DNA from: Talinum fruticosum
Taxonomy: Eukaryota > Streptophyta > Magnoliopsida > Caryophyllales > Talinaceae
Reading direction: 5' to 3'
DNA length: 64,000 bases
Assembly (NCBI GenBank): GCA_021018815.1
Contig: JAITYX010000102.1
Location: 310,001-374,000 of the forward strand
Part shown: one piece after another, positions 20,850 through 29,299 of the stretch
How positions within the stretch are numbered: position 1 is the stretch's first letter
Layout of the letters: every line of letters begins with the position of its first letter
Notes under the pieces: generated by a model
Databases searched by the model: none
What the model saw: only the letters and a program-made list of their open reading frames with translations
Told to the model about the DNA's origin: nothing
Made by a program: the position numbers and the translations under genes

Positions 20850-23825
20850 TTCAATATATATATAACACTCAAAACTTCTCAATTCTCCCCACTCTTTACA
20901 GCAAAACAATAAAGTGGATTTGCCATACGCTTGATGCAATCAATGATTAAAAAAATTATCTTGATGTTGGTTTAAGAAATAAGAGCACAAGAGCACAAGG
21001 GTATGTTTGGAAGCTAAAATTGAAAACACTAGTAATTGTGCTCAAACGTTAATGATTTTAACGTTTTCAAAACACTAGTTCGAACGCTACTTATTGATAT
21101 TAAACGCCTGTTTACCGAACAACTAAAATTACAACAAATAGTGTTTTGACTACCTAAAACGCCACTGCCGAACAGGGCCTTAGAATAAATCTGAAGAGAC
21201 ATATGTTACAAAGATCTGATGAGAATATATTGCTGATACTGCTTGAGATGAGGACTGAAAAAATTCTGGAATTATTGTAGTCTTTGTGAGTCTGATTGTT
21301 GTTGACTTGCAGGTTGTAAATCTACATTTATCTTATGCTGAAAGAAACTTGATCTCTAATCTTATTATTCTTTTGTTATAGCATTCTTTAGGCGACTTGA
21401 GAAGGAAAGAAATTGGAGAATTTTCGTTGGTATTACCTGAGTAACCTTAGGCTTGTGAAATACATTGTACTCTGTTGAACTGTGTCATAATAGTTAAGTG
21501 ACTTCAAGGACCCCTCTTCTTGGGCATTGTCATATTTTATGCTTTTACCTTATTAGCAAGAGATCTTGCTTGTTTGTGCCTGTACTATTGATAAAGTTTT
21601 AACCAACTTTATTTGTGCCTTTCACCACCTTCAGGTGGAACTTTTGTCTCTGTCTATACTATTGATAAAATTTTAAAATTTGTGCAATTACATGGTTAGA
21701 ATCGTGAATCATATAAGATATAGAACTAAAATAAAAAATTGATTGTTGAAGATTGCTGAACAAAAAAAAAATAGTTATTGTGCATTTGTTTCTTTGGGAA
21801 GATCTAGCGTTCTGCACCTTAGTTGTGAGATTCAGATGTGTAGGTACTTTGTTTCTTAGCAATGTACGATGGAAGGTGTCTGCTATTCTTTTTGAAACCT
21901 GCTATAACTGGAACAGTCTCTGTGATATTTTCTTGTAGTTTTCGAGTTGCAAGATTTGCAATTGCTTATGGTTGCAGTTTTCTGCAGGGTTGTACTGCGA
22001 CAATGCTTCTGGTTTGGGCTGATAGTCAGAAAACTTTATTTGCTCAATGTGCTAATGTTGGAGACTCAGCGTGTGTTATGAAGTATGTATTTCCTCTGTG
22101 CAACTTGGGCAGTGTCTACTAAAACCACTCTTAAGAGTGTTAATCATGTATTGGTTGTCTGGCTTCACTCAGTACAAATCACTGCACTTATGACATATGA
22201 CATTTGATTTGTAAATCCTCAAGTTCTCACTGTATGTTACCTATTGGAAAAGCGGACTATAAACCAATGAATATCTAGTTTCAGTGGCGCCTTAAATTAT
22301 TGAGCAGAAGTTTCCCTGTACTGATTTCCGCATAAAATCTTGTTGCAGTTTCAAATTTGGGTGTCATGGTTGCTGCCCACTTTCCTGTTATGGCAATGGC
22401 TATAAGATTTACTTATGACTGCATTTCCTGTTTAAAAACATGATTTTTAATTGAAATTGCTTGAAGTTGGAAGTTATCCTGTTAATGTGCAATTGCCACA
22501 CTGAATTGGGAAATAGACTATAGAGTTGTGATAGACATGTGAAGTTGTTGAGATTTCTTAGTAGAGAGGCGAGAATTACCCCCCCGCCCCTTTTCAGTGG
22601 ACGTAGGGTTGGAGCAGGAGGGGAGGGAGGGGAGGGGAGTGGAGGGAGCTACAAGGATAATAGTCTGACGTTGCTTGTGTGGGAATCACTATGATGGCTT
22701 TGAGTAGCAGTAACTTCTAGTAAATTACAGGTCTTAAATAGCTTTGTGATTCAAATCATCATTGTCTTGTTTCTTGCAGCAAATAATCCAATTGTTCATT
22801 TGTTTTGGTTGGCAGCATTGACGGAAAACAGATTAAAATGACTGAAGATCATCGGGTGACTAGCTATGCAGAGAGGCAGCGTATCAATGAAACAGGGGAC
22901 CCACTAAAGGATGGGGAGACACGTCTGTGTGGTACTATTTTTTAAATTTCTTCTTGTTAGTCATTGATAATATTTATGCCTGAAAATCCTGGAAAGTGTT
23001 GAATTCTGGCATCTTCGCCAGCAGAACTAAAAGTAAACATATGATACCCGTCTTGGATTGACATCTGTTTAATTTGTATATAGCTTATTGCCAGTTTTTA
23101 TTTTGGCTTTAGGTTTAAATCTCGGTAGGATGCTGGGTGATAAATTCCTCAAAGAACAGGATTCTCGGTTTAGCTCAAAACCTTATGTAAGTCAAGTCGT
23201 CCATATTAGTGAAGCAAGCAAAGCCTTTGCAGTGATGGCTAGGTAAGCTTCAATGCTTACGCCTTAGGCTTTTGTCTCTCAGTTTGTCCCTTTTTGTTCT
23301 CATTGAGAATCTAACTCAACCTGTGGGAACAGTCGTTTGCCAAATTTTTGTTTCTGGAAATGTGATAAATTGTCTGAAAACATTAAAGATGCATGCATGC
23401 ATGTCGTTTTGTGATGAATCATCTGAAATGTTAAAGATGTGATACATGCATGTGTAGACTTTAAATGGCAAGTTGTAACTGTGTTCTGATTCTGCTGTTG
23501 ATTCAGTGATGGTTTGTGGGATGTCCTCAGTGCCAAAAAGGCTGTCCAGCTTGTTGTTCAGGTAATTCTTATTATTGCCTGTTGATTTCCCTACATTAAC
23601 AAGACACATATGTGGCTTAATATGTCAGCAGTAGCTTGTAAGTTGTAACTGTGGATCTGAATGCAGGGAAAGGGGAGAGATACTACCGATAGGAAAGGCT
23701 CAGCAGAGAAGATAGCTAATCTATTGTTAAACGAGGCCAGAACATTGCGCACAAAGGATAACACCTCTGTACTTTACATAGATTTTGACTCGGCATTTAG
23801 AACCTATTGTAAATACGATTCTTGA
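1759..23825 (+). CDS. KAPP: Kinase-associated protein phosphatase (KAPP) homologue, 12 exons
   Basis: Type 2C Ser/Thr phosphatase that, in the known family, binds phosphorylated receptor-like kinases through its FHA domain and dampens their signalling at the plasma membrane. Joined exons 1759-1893, 5123-5312, 9171-9338, 9447-9622, 9733-9891, 11818-12101 (disrupted), 19618-19753, 21988-22082, 22816-22931, 23113-23242, 23507-23561 and 23667-23825 give roughly 575 residues, close to the size of known KAPPs. Order: membrane anchor (residues about 7-27), linker to about 164, FHA about 165-276 (LGR, SGKH and NGT motifs), PP2C to the end with LPMED, DGHGG, SDGLWD and KDNTSV metal-site motifs. Exon phases match at every junction except inside exon 6, where a one-base loss and an extra block interrupt the frame. 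An in-frame ATG at 1663 could extend the N terminus, but the ATG at 1759 directly before the anchor is preferred. Introns 2, 6 and 7 are enlarged by transposons. An AATAAT signal lies about 185 bp after the stop. Confidence 0.9.
1894..5122. other. KAPP intron 1 (3.2 kb)
   Basis: AT-rich intron starting GTCAGC and ending TTGTGCAG. I see no intact transposon, RNA gene or conserved reading frame in it. Open stretches such as 2298-2564 have no recognisable protein features. Confidence 0.7.
5123..5312 (+). CDS. KAPP: KAPP exon 2: linker
   Basis: 190-bp exon starting [13 protein letters not shown] after a TTTATCTTGTGCAG acceptor and ending with one base of a split Gly codon before GTGTGT. It encodes the low-complexity acidic and polar linker between anchor and FHA domain. 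Phase matches exons 1 and 3. Confidence 0.8.
5764..5806. repeat. Terminal hairpin of the intron-2 hAT element
   Basis: CTGGGCTTTTTGGAGG is followed after about 12 bases by its near-perfect inverse (one T shorter). The loop TCAGGCGCAGTC is nearly the reverse complement of the loop of the matching hairpin at 19375-19414. Confidence 0.75.
6100..6240 (+). repeat. Polypyrimidine (CTT)n-rich tract
   Basis: A long run of CTTCTT/TTCCTT repeats in the 5' part of the hAT element, upstream of its BED-type transposase. It is simple sequence and no protein should be read from it. Confidence 0.7.
6542..8441 (+). pseudogene. Broken hAT transposase (BED finger, DUF659, dimerisation domain)
   Basis: A BED-type zinc finger start (FCNFCG, about 6640-6665) follows a DPRRKY motif. 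After a frameshift comes the typical [11 protein letters not shown] segment (about 6745-6790). Near 7165-7290 the DUF659 hallmark GQFGP and [15 protein letters not shown] appear, then the middle of the RNase H-like core is missing. From about 7430 the C-terminal part resumes, with the hAT dimerisation motif [20 protein letters not shown] at about 7745-7805. The tail (8127-8441) is a Lys/Arg-rich then very acidic stretch with runs of Asp and Glu. At least four stops or frameshifts and an internal deletion make it non-functional. Such proteins normally cut and paste the element in the nucleus. Confidence 0.8.
8290..8432 (+). repeat. GAT/GAG microsatellite encoding an acidic tail
   Basis: Imperfect GATGAGGAT and GATGATGAT runs encode poly-Asp/Glu at the end of the hAT transposase frame. 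Slippage-prone simple sequence. Confidence 0.7.
8761..9170. other. Unassigned part of KAPP intron 2
   Basis: After the hAT right end there is a GC-richer block (8770-9010) with no recognised protein or RNA feature, then AT-rich sequence up to the exon 3 acceptor. Confidence 0.5.
9171..9338 (+). CDS. KAPP: KAPP exon 3: linker
   Basis: 168-bp exon ([18 protein letters not shown] to FHKG) between a GTCGGGAG acceptor and a GTACTT donor. It continues the polar linker. Both boundary codons are split Gly codons whose phases match exons 2 and 4. Confidence 0.8.
9447..9622 (+). CDS. KAPP: KAPP exon 4: first half of the FHA domain
   Basis: It encodes the FHA (kinase-interaction) domain start. The [11 protein letters not shown] and SGKHAMI segments carry the Gly-Arg and Ser-x-x-His residues that in FHA domains contact phosphothreonine. 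The acceptor is AATTGCAG and the donor GTAATT. Confidence 0.9.
9733..9891 (+). CDS. KAPP: KAPP exon 5: second half of the FHA domain
   Basis: 53 codons containing [13 protein letters not shown], the conserved Asn-Gly loop of FHA domains, followed by [14 protein letters not shown], the last strands. It ends in a complete Lys codon before a strong GTGAGT donor. Confidence 0.9.
9892..11817. other. KAPP intron 5 (1.9 kb)
   Basis: Intron from GTGAGT to CATGCAG. It holds a short (TG)n run at about 10449-10462 and no recognised transposon, RNA gene or protein-coding sequence. Confidence 0.7.
11818..12101 (+). CDS. KAPP: KAPP exon 6: start of PP2C domain, disrupted
   Basis: It begins [20 protein letters not shown], as expected after exon 5. 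At the G5A5 run 11896-11905 one base appears to be missing: the LPMEDV and YYQWSLHG segments follow in another frame. From about 11955 to 12045 there is a block with stops in that frame, after which [19 protein letters not shown] resumes. The block has a GT near 11960 and an AG at 12047-12048, but joining those does not keep the frame, so it is not a simple intron. At the 3' side the donor GTGAGC at 12102 avoids an in-frame TGA and joins in phase to exon 7; a donor GTAAGA at 12110 would keep three more codons but include the TGA. Metal ligands Glu-Asp and the Asp of DGHGG are both encoded here. Confidence 0.7.
12393..12883 (-). repeat. Gypsy 3' LTR
   Basis: 491 bp. It starts TGTCACGGGACG and ends GCGTTCCGTGACA when read on the + strand, and matches 17451-17920 with small indels. 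Confidence 0.9.
12884..12895 (-). other. Gypsy polypurine tract
   Basis: On the minus strand GGTGGGGGAGGA lies directly before the 3' LTR, the position of the plus-strand primer. Confidence 0.8.
12920..13402 (-). pseudogene. Gypsy integrase C terminus and chromodomain
   Basis: 160 codons open. The first part has the integrase C-terminal [10 protein letters not shown] and [14 protein letters not shown] motifs and the [10 protein letters not shown] motif. The last part ([13 protein letters not shown]) resembles a chromodomain that has lost one of its aromatic residues. Chromodomains of such elements guide integration to heterochromatin. The end of the domain looks frameshifted. Confidence 0.8.
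13413..14445 (-). pseudogene. Gypsy integrase zinc finger and catalytic core
   Basis: The HHCC finger region includes [11 protein letters not shown] (about 14110-14145). The core begins [12 protein letters not shown] (13936) and contains the first Asp in [12 protein letters not shown] and the second in VSDRDTRF. The sequence continues in other frames to about 13413, so at least two frameshifts separate the pieces. Confidence 0.8.
14446..15480 (-). pseudogene. Gypsy reverse transcriptase and RNase H, broken
   Basis: Conserved RT segments are readable on the minus strand: [16 protein letters not shown] (about 15410-15460), [14 protein letters not shown] (about 15285-15330), [15 protein letters not shown] (about 15195-15240). 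The active-site box reads YLND at 15126-15137, with Asn in place of the usual first Asp. [12 protein letters not shown] and the RNase H linker follow (14630-15004). Stops interrupt the frame near 15465, 15250 and 15055. Confidence 0.85.
15481..16300 (-). pseudogene. Gypsy protease
   Basis: Part of a long open stretch (15351-16520). The aspartic protease motif [10 protein letters not shown] has its catalytic D-A-G-A at 16131-16142. [17 protein letters not shown] follows near 15890-15960. This part of the frame is open. Confidence 0.8.
16301..17270 (-). pseudogene. Gypsy gag with zinc knuckle
   Basis: The N-terminal part (16982-17218) is a Lys/Glu/Ala-rich coiled-coil-like helix. The capsid-like Retrotrans_gag core (16432-16890) has [26 protein letters not shown] and [10 protein letters not shown] basic [17 protein letters not shown] linker leads to a zinc knuckle [13 protein letters not shown] (about 16310-16350). 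Frameshifts separate the three parts. Confidence 0.8.
17438..17448 (-). other. Gypsy primer-binding site
   Basis: On the minus strand TGGTATCGAGC lies two bases from the 5' LTR. It resembles the plant initiator-tRNA-Met complement TGGTATCAGAGC with one A missing. Confidence 0.75.
17451..17920 (-). repeat. Gypsy 5' LTR
   Basis: 470 bp matching 12393-12883. The first base of the terminal TGTCACGG has become C, and about 20 bp near the CGGGTTCT repeat are missing. Confidence 0.9.
18840..19475 (-). pseudogene. hAT transposase C terminus (RICESLEEPER type) joined to a terminal hairpin
   Basis: Reading the minus strand, [19 protein letters not shown] (about 19320-19265) is followed by [20 protein letters not shown] and [10 protein letters not shown] (about 19100-19010), the dimerisation region of RICESLEEPER-like hAT transposases. 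Stops interrupt it. Directly upstream, at 19371-19470, is a GC-rich terminal sequence that aligns in reverse orientation over about 100 bp with the left end of the intron-2 hAT element. The N-terminal two thirds of the transposase are absent, so this is a deletion derivative or a fusion of two hAT fragments. Confidence 0.7.
19375..19414. repeat. hAT terminal hairpin, inverted copy
   Basis: A perfect 14-bp inverted repeat, GGGCTTTTTGGAGG and CCTCCAAAAAGCCC, with a 12-base loop. It is the reverse-orientation relative of the hairpin at 5764-5806. Confidence 0.8.
19618..19753 (+). CDS. KAPP: KAPP exon 7: PP2C domain
   Basis: It encodes [20 protein letters not shown] through ARLNHYYE, a helical segment of the PP2C fold following the DGHGG strand. 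The acceptor is TCATCAG and the donor GTTCTA. Phase 1 at the start fits the GTGAGC donor of exon 6; it ends in phase 0. Confidence 0.85.
20553..21179. mobile_element. Tourist-like (PIF/Harbinger) MITE
   Basis: 627 bp with perfect 11-bp terminal inverted repeats GGCCCTGTTCG/CGAACAGGGCC, flanked by TTA on both sides (20550-20552, 21180-21182), the classic PIF/Harbinger target. Inside are a direct duplication of GTTTGACTAGCGCATAGCTG (near 20595 and 20636) and a TTA microsatellite (20815-20844). No transposase is encoded. Confidence 0.85.
20815..20844. repeat. (TTA)n microsatellite
   Basis: About ten TTA units inside the Tourist-like MITE. Confidence 0.85.
21988..22082 (+). CDS. KAPP: KAPP exon 8: PP2C domain
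   Basis: [20 protein letters not shown] to VGDSACVM, the conserved GCTA and NVGDS motifs of PP2C. The acceptor is TTCTGCAG and the donor GTATGT. The last two bases join exon 9 to make Asn. Confidence 0.9.
22620..22637 (+). other. Potential G-quadruplex in KAPP intron 8
   Basis: Four G tracts (4, 3, 4 and 4 Gs) separated by single A residues on the sense strand, inside a purine-rich stretch. Single-base loops are the most stable type of quadruplex motif. Confidence 0.7.
22816..22931 (+). CDS. KAPP: KAPP exon 9: PP2C domain
   Basis: Encodes [32 protein letters not shown] and RLCG. The TEDH(R/K) segment is a PP2C hallmark. Split codons at both ends match neighbours. Confidence 0.9.
23113..23242 (+). 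CDS. KAPP: KAPP exon 10: PP2C domain
   Basis: [20 protein letters not shown] and [17 protein letters not shown]: the R-x-x-GD loop and the strand leading to the next metal-site Asp. The acceptor is GCTTTAG and the donor GTAAGC. Confidence 0.9.
23507..23561 (+). CDS. KAPP: KAPP exon 11: SDGLWD metal-site motif
   Basis: A 55-bp exon encoding [18 protein letters not shown]; with the preceding split Ser codon it makes SDGLWD, whose Asp binds metal in PP2C enzymes. Confidence 0.9.
23667..23825 (+). CDS. KAPP: KAPP exon 12: C terminus and stop
   Basis: [20 protein letters not shown], then the KDNTSV motif with the last metal-binding Asp, then a divergent tail ending in TGA at 23823-23825. Confidence 0.9.
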   Translation, partial: GKGRDTTDRKGSAEKIANLLLNEARTLRTKDNTSVLYIDFDSAFRTYCKYDS

Positions 23826-24304
23826 TATGTAATACTTGAAAAGCAAGAGGAAAAAGAAATCTTTTCTGTGAAAAGCTTGTTTTGGTGTCTACATGATCCC
23901 TGGTGAATGATGTGTAAATTCTTCAGTTAGTCTCATGGATAATGGTCAAATATCCTATCCAATTTCTGGGGCAGCCATAGGGTGCTAAAAGTCAGGCTTA
24001 ACATCTCGTGAATAATAATAAGCCTGTGGCGTTTGCTGGGGGAAAATGAGACACGGTTAACAGATACTACCTTATGTGGCGGATGGCTATGCTGTGAGAA
24101 AAGCTAAGAAAAGCCAATATTTTTAAAAATCAACTGTCGTACCTATACTCATTGTGTTTTAGAAGAAAAATCTCCATACTTGTATGTATAGGATTTTTAC
24201 GGTTCTATTCAGGTGGAGTTTTTGGGTCTCATTTCGGTACATATTAGAAAGTAAAAATAAAAGCATATTCAACATATTTCAAAGACAACAAATGTTGGCA
24301 GATG
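23826..24304. other. KAPP 3' flank
   Basis: AT-rich sequence with an AATAAT run at about 24011-24016 that could serve as a poly(A) near-upstream element. No other feature was seen. Confidence 0.5.
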
Positions 24305-24312
24305 ACTAAAAT

Positions 24313-25290
24313 TAGAGGTGACAATTGGGTAATCAGGCTGGGTACGGGTTTACTCATATATGTTTGGGTAATTATGGACTTTCTTAAGGGTTAATCCATT
24401 TAGATAGAGTCATTCTTGCGTCAAGATATGATAGGGTCATGATGAATTTGGGTGAGATTACTTTGGATTCGGGTGGAATGCAGGTTGATTTTTAATTCTC
24501 AGTATTTTCTCAGTATTACTCTATTTTTAGGGCTACAATTTAGAAGAATTCGGTCTACAAGCTCACCTTAAATTTATCAACCATGATCCCTCATTTTGAG
24601 GCCTAATTATATAAAATTTACCATTAAATACAATATACAAAATAAATATATTATTAATTCTCTCATTTTCTTATTTTTCATCCTTTTTCTATTCAATAAT
24701 GAGTCAGGGTCACTAACCATAGATCATGTGACTTTTGGAAATTAGGTTACTTTTGAGTACAATTACTATCAGGTTGAGTCAACTTCAGTGCGGTTCTTCA
24801 GGTTTGGGATTAAAAGCCTCTGCATCTATGATTCAAAATTTTAGATCATATGTGGTGACCTACATCCTCCACATCATCTTACAATATAATTTTTGGAACT
24901 CAATCTATCACCTCTACATCCTTAGATTATCAAATTGGATGGTCAAATAAAATATTTCTTATGGAGCCTAAAAATATATATATTTAATTAGTTTTCTTCT
25001 TTAAATATGGAAACATTGACAAAAACAAAACAAAAAAAGAAAAAATGATGCAAGATGAATACAAGGGTGGATTGAGTACGTGAGAGAACACGTGGACGGA
25101 TTGACCTCGAGTTGAATGAAATGAGCATTGCAGCAAGATGGATGGGATCACATAGACAAAATTGGATCACATGATCCTGCGTCACAATTGCTCTAAAATT
25201 TTAATTAAATTTTCGATTCAATTTGAGTTGTATGGTGAATTTTTCAAGTTAAGTTCGCGGGTCGGGTCAAGTTACTGGTTGTCACCTCCA
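24313..25290. mobile_element. hAT-type MITE downstream of KAPP
   Basis: 978 bp with ends TAGAGGTGACAA and TTGTCACCTCCA (11 of 12 inverted matches). It is flanked by ACTAAAAT (24305-24312) and ACAAAAAT (25291-25298), a 7-of-8 match that fits an 8-bp hAT target duplication. GGGTCGGGT-type subterminal text is typical. No coding capacity. Confidence 0.75.
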
Positions 25291-25298
25291 ACAAAAAT

Positions 25299-27707
25299 AA
25301 TCTATGCACAAGACTTAACGGCCAAAATTCATGCAATACATGCAGTTTAGCTGCTTAAAGGCAGAGAGAGACTAAACAGTTCAGTTTCAGAGGGGATTGT
25401 CGGATGGAGAAGAGGGTGATAGGCGTCCCGCCACGTGCATGATTGTTGGTACAAGAGTTTCATGATTTCACTAGAGCACGGTTGTCAATTTTGAGCTGGG
25501 CAACCTTGTACTTGATAGTAGCTCATTTTAGGAAAGCTCGAGCAACTTTCTTGCGCTTTAGACTCTCATCTAGTACATCACAACAACCAATTTTGGTGAA
25601 ACGCTACCCATTAACTCATAACTTCTTAGGACCTATCTATACTATTGGAAGACTCACTTTTCTCATTAGGAAAGTATCAATATGAAAGGCTAGGTTGATT
25701 AGGCATCTTGACACGCCAGGATCTTATAGTACGATACGCTATACAAAGCTTATCCAATATGCCATACTATCTTAACCCAAAATAAGATTAAACAAGTTCA
25801 CTTAAAACTTATTTCATATAGGATTATAATTTAGTACACACAGTTTCAAGCTTGGTTTTCTTTTCATTGGAAACACCTTTCAAACTCAAAAGCATAGTTT
25901 CAAGAATCATTTTACGTAAATAACTTAAACTCTTTTTATTTTCAGAGAAACTTTGCTGAAATAGAGAGGTAAGCCAACTTAAAGACGATGGTGATTTCCT
26001 AAATATGAAGGTGATGGATGAGTCCTTCCCTTCCAGCTTATATGTAAGGTCGACCTGAAATTTTCTTCGGAAGATTTCTTTGATGCTTAAGTCATAGAGA
26101 GAAGAAAGTACTAAGATGATAAAATAAAAAAATGTGGGTCACAATCTTTTTAGAAAGTGTGACTATAGGTCTTGTCAGACATAATAGTCGTAGGTAATAA
26201 GCTATTTATGCCTGAAAATTTGTATCATAGGGAAATATAGTAATTTCACCCCTTCCATCTCTACTCTTGGTAGTTGGCCGGACTTTGGCCTTCTTGTGGC
26301 TCTATAACCCTGAGAATGCCCATTGGCCCATAATAGAGGGAAAACGTGCCTCAAATAATAGTCCCCTAGGGGACCGCCAAACATTTAACCCCTTAAATCT
26401 TAAAGTTATGTCCTTTGAGGTGGACCAGTGGAATGTGAAAATATTGCTCTTAGTGCTTTTTTGCTTTCCCTCCTTGGCTATAAGAGGAAAAAGTCAAGCA
26501 ACGGTCCTTGCTTACATTGTTATGCAAGAGACTTTAATTGTACCACCATATGGGTTAAATTCAACATGGCTAGAAGTCTGAGTATCGACATTCACCTTAA
26601 CTTAGGTCGTTGCCCTTCAATTATCAACAATTTTACCCTTTTGTGACCTATTAAGGCACCTTATATGCTCGATGTGGGTTAATTTATGTCCGATCCTAGC
26701 TATTCTAACTTGAGATCTTGTTCAAGCCCTGGAGAATTTTGAGCATTTCCAATTCAAGATATGGCTCAATTCTCACGGCCAAAAGTTGCCACCGAGCCGT
26801 AAAGAAGTGAATTCTGGAGACTTGGACTCATTTTCTTAATGGTTTCTCTTGATAGCAACTAGTTAGTTTCACTCTTTTAGTTGTAATCTATCTTTCAAGA
26901 ATGAAATCCACTATGGCTCCTTCTATTTATCCATGTAGGGTTGTCATCTCTGTTTTTCTTTTTATTCCTCGAAGTATGCTTATGCATAACTAAGTGGGGT
27001 ACAAGGCTTGGATACTTGAACCAGGGGGACATGAAGAGCCCATAGGTTCCTTGTGGTTGCTCGGGTATCGAATGGACGGGTACCAAGAGCACCTTTTCTC
27101 CTTGGGCTCGCTCGGGTATTGACCACCTAGGGTTCCCAGTGCCAATCAAATGTTTGCGTAGACACTTGAAAGTGTCCCTAATTCGTAGAGCAAACTCATT
27201 TTTGTATGTTTCGTGCATGACAACCCGATGATAACACCATTCACCTCCTTGGCAACAAGACAATATAATCCTAAGATTCAAGGAGCTAACTTCAGTAATA
27301 GGTGGGAAAAATCAAATAGTAAAATATGGATACATCTACATCACGTAAAAATAAAGAAAATAGATCATACAATTGCAATATAATCTTAAGCCCAGTGACA
27401 ATCTATTGAGCATCGGTAGTAGGATATTGTGTCTTAGCGATAACCTGGTGGGAAAAAATCATAGGCCGTTGAGTCTAGCGTTCAACCCAAGTTAGTTTGC
27501 GATGATGATTTCTGTTGCAGGGACAGATTATTCTAAACCCTTGGGGGGAATCCAGGAGTGTTTACAAGTATAAATAGGGGTCCTCTTCCCTTTCTTTCGT
27601 AAAGCACGTGTGGTGAGTATTGACTAGCTATTCTTCTCTTCTCCTTCCTTAGATGACCATCTTTTTCTCTAAATTCAGCTTCACCTCTACTCTCTTTACT
27701 AAGTGTT
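25299..27707. other. Unassigned repeat-like region
   Basis: No protein was recognised. 27000-27130 contains several GGGTACC/GGGTATC motifs resembling those at 34240-34640. A TATAAATA box at 27569-27576 followed by a pyrimidine-rich leader suggests the end of an LTR (promoter and R-U5) that was later interrupted by element C at 27708. Confidence 0.4.
27569..27576 (+). promoter_or_regulatory. TATA box of a putative outer LTR
   Basis: TATAAATA followed by GGGGTCCTCTTCC, the arrangement seen in plant LTR promoters. Assignment to an LTR is inference, because its partner was not found. Confidence 0.4.
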
Positions 27708-28443
27708 TGTTGGGAAAGTATCAAAGTTTTGGATACTTTTGTGTATAGAATGTTTTTGTCCCGCATAGAAACTCTTGAGTAGTTTTGACTACTTTTCATA
27801 CTTGGGGTTTTCCAAGTGTCTTTGAAGAAGAAACCAAGGGTGAGCTTGGTATACCACACACGCACACACGCGCCACCGCCATCCGTCCTGGTCGGGCGGG
27901 CCGGGAGGGCGTGGGTTAGGTCTTAATCTTTTTACTGAAATTTTGTTTTAAAGTCTCAAAAATTATTCCCAATAACTATATTTGACTAAATTAAATGTTT
28001 CTGCTTGTTGATAAAACTTCATCAGCTTACCAAGGTGATTTGCGAGTCTTCCAAAACTGATTTTGTGTTTATCAAAATTGTGATTTTCCAAGGCAAAGCT
28101 CTTGCTTCTTTCTGCTGCTATAAAAGGGGTTCTTCTTCCAGTTTGAAAAATACAAAAATCTTTACTCTCCTCTCTCTTCTTCCTCCTCTTCTCTACAAAC
28201 TGTTTCGTTTTTGGGCATGGTCGTTTAGCTTCATCCGGGTTATTGAGAGTGCATGAGATATCCCGGAACCGTGTAATCATGGGAAGTGGTCACCATCGGA
28301 GAGTTTGCATCCCTGCTCAGGCCAAATCACTTTCAAGACAGTGAATTTCTCCGCATCATGGTGAATCCGTTTACGTCTCTCTTTTTCCCCATTCGGCTCA
28401 AAGTAAGATCTCTCCAATTTTTTGCTGTGATTGTGCTCTTATT
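27708..28443 (+). repeat. Element C 5' LTR
   Basis: Starts TGTTGGGAAAGT. It has a 20-bp block near 27749-27768 that is absent from the 3' LTR, and lacks the last bases (TCCAACA) present at 33578-33584. A TATAAAAG box lies near 28120. Confidence 0.85.
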
Positions 28444-28464
28444 GAAAGTGACATATATTTAATC

Positions 28465-29270
28465 ATGGCAATGAGCAAATTTACTATTCCTAATATGTCA
28501 AAGATTGAAGCTCTTGATGGAAAGAACTATAAATGATGGGACTGTTAGGATGAGGTTTTATTTTGAACAAATTGATTTAGCTCATGTTTTGGGTGATAAA
28601 AGGAAATTCCCGATGGAACTGATGCTAATGTCATAACCGAGTATAATGAAAAATTTATTAAGGATGACAGAACAATGCTATGCTAGATATCTATATGAAG
28701 TTTGATTCTCGCTTATGATATTTGGTCCGCTCTTGAAAATAAATATGGTAATGATAAAGCTGGATCTAAGAGATATGCTCGTTAATAAATGGCTTAATTT
28801 TCAAGTTGAGGATGTTAAACCGATAATAGATTAGATTCATGATTATAAAAACCTATGTAGCTCAATTGCTTTTGAAGGTCTGCAAATGCGTGATGTGACT
28901 CTTGCTATTGTTTTGGTTGATAAACTGCCATCTTCTTGGAAAGAATATAGGAATCAACTTATGCATAAGGATATTGATTTAACTTTGGAGGAATTAGTTG
29001 GACATCTGAAAATTGAGGAAGAGAACCGTTTCAAGGACAAAGGAATTCTCAACTATTCTAATTCATCTAAGGGTAATTTGGTTGAACAAAAACCTTCCTA
29101 CAATGACAGGTTTAAGAACAAAGGTAAATCCATTCAATAAAGTCCCTACAAGCCCCAAGGAAAGAAGTACAAGTTTCTAAGAAAATGTCACGAGTGTGGC
29201 AAGCCGGGTCACAAAGCTAAGGACTGCAAAAGCAAGAAGAAAGCTCATGTTAACCTTGCTGAATCGGACA
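28465..29270 (+). pseudogene. Element C gag with zinc knuckle
   Basis: Starts at the ATG of MAMSKFTIPNMSK. LVDKLPSSWKEYRNQLMHKD and LTLEELVGHLKIEEENR belong to the UBN2-type copia gag. A zinc knuckle CHECGKPGHKAKDC spans 29186-29227. Stops occur near 28535, 28685 and 28830. Confidence 0.85.
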
Positions 29271-29299
29271 TCATCATAGCTATGGTGTCGGAGGTCAAC

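Larger units (their letters stand above)
19754..21987. other. KAPP intron 7 (2.2 kb)
   Basis: AT-rich intron containing the Tourist-like MITE at 20553-21179. Nothing else was recognised in 19754-20549 or 21183-21987. Confidence 0.7.

Noticed and set aside
27963..28280. 105-codon minus-strand frame in the element C LTR
   Set aside because: It lies within the LTR, and the matching 3' LTR does not preserve it.
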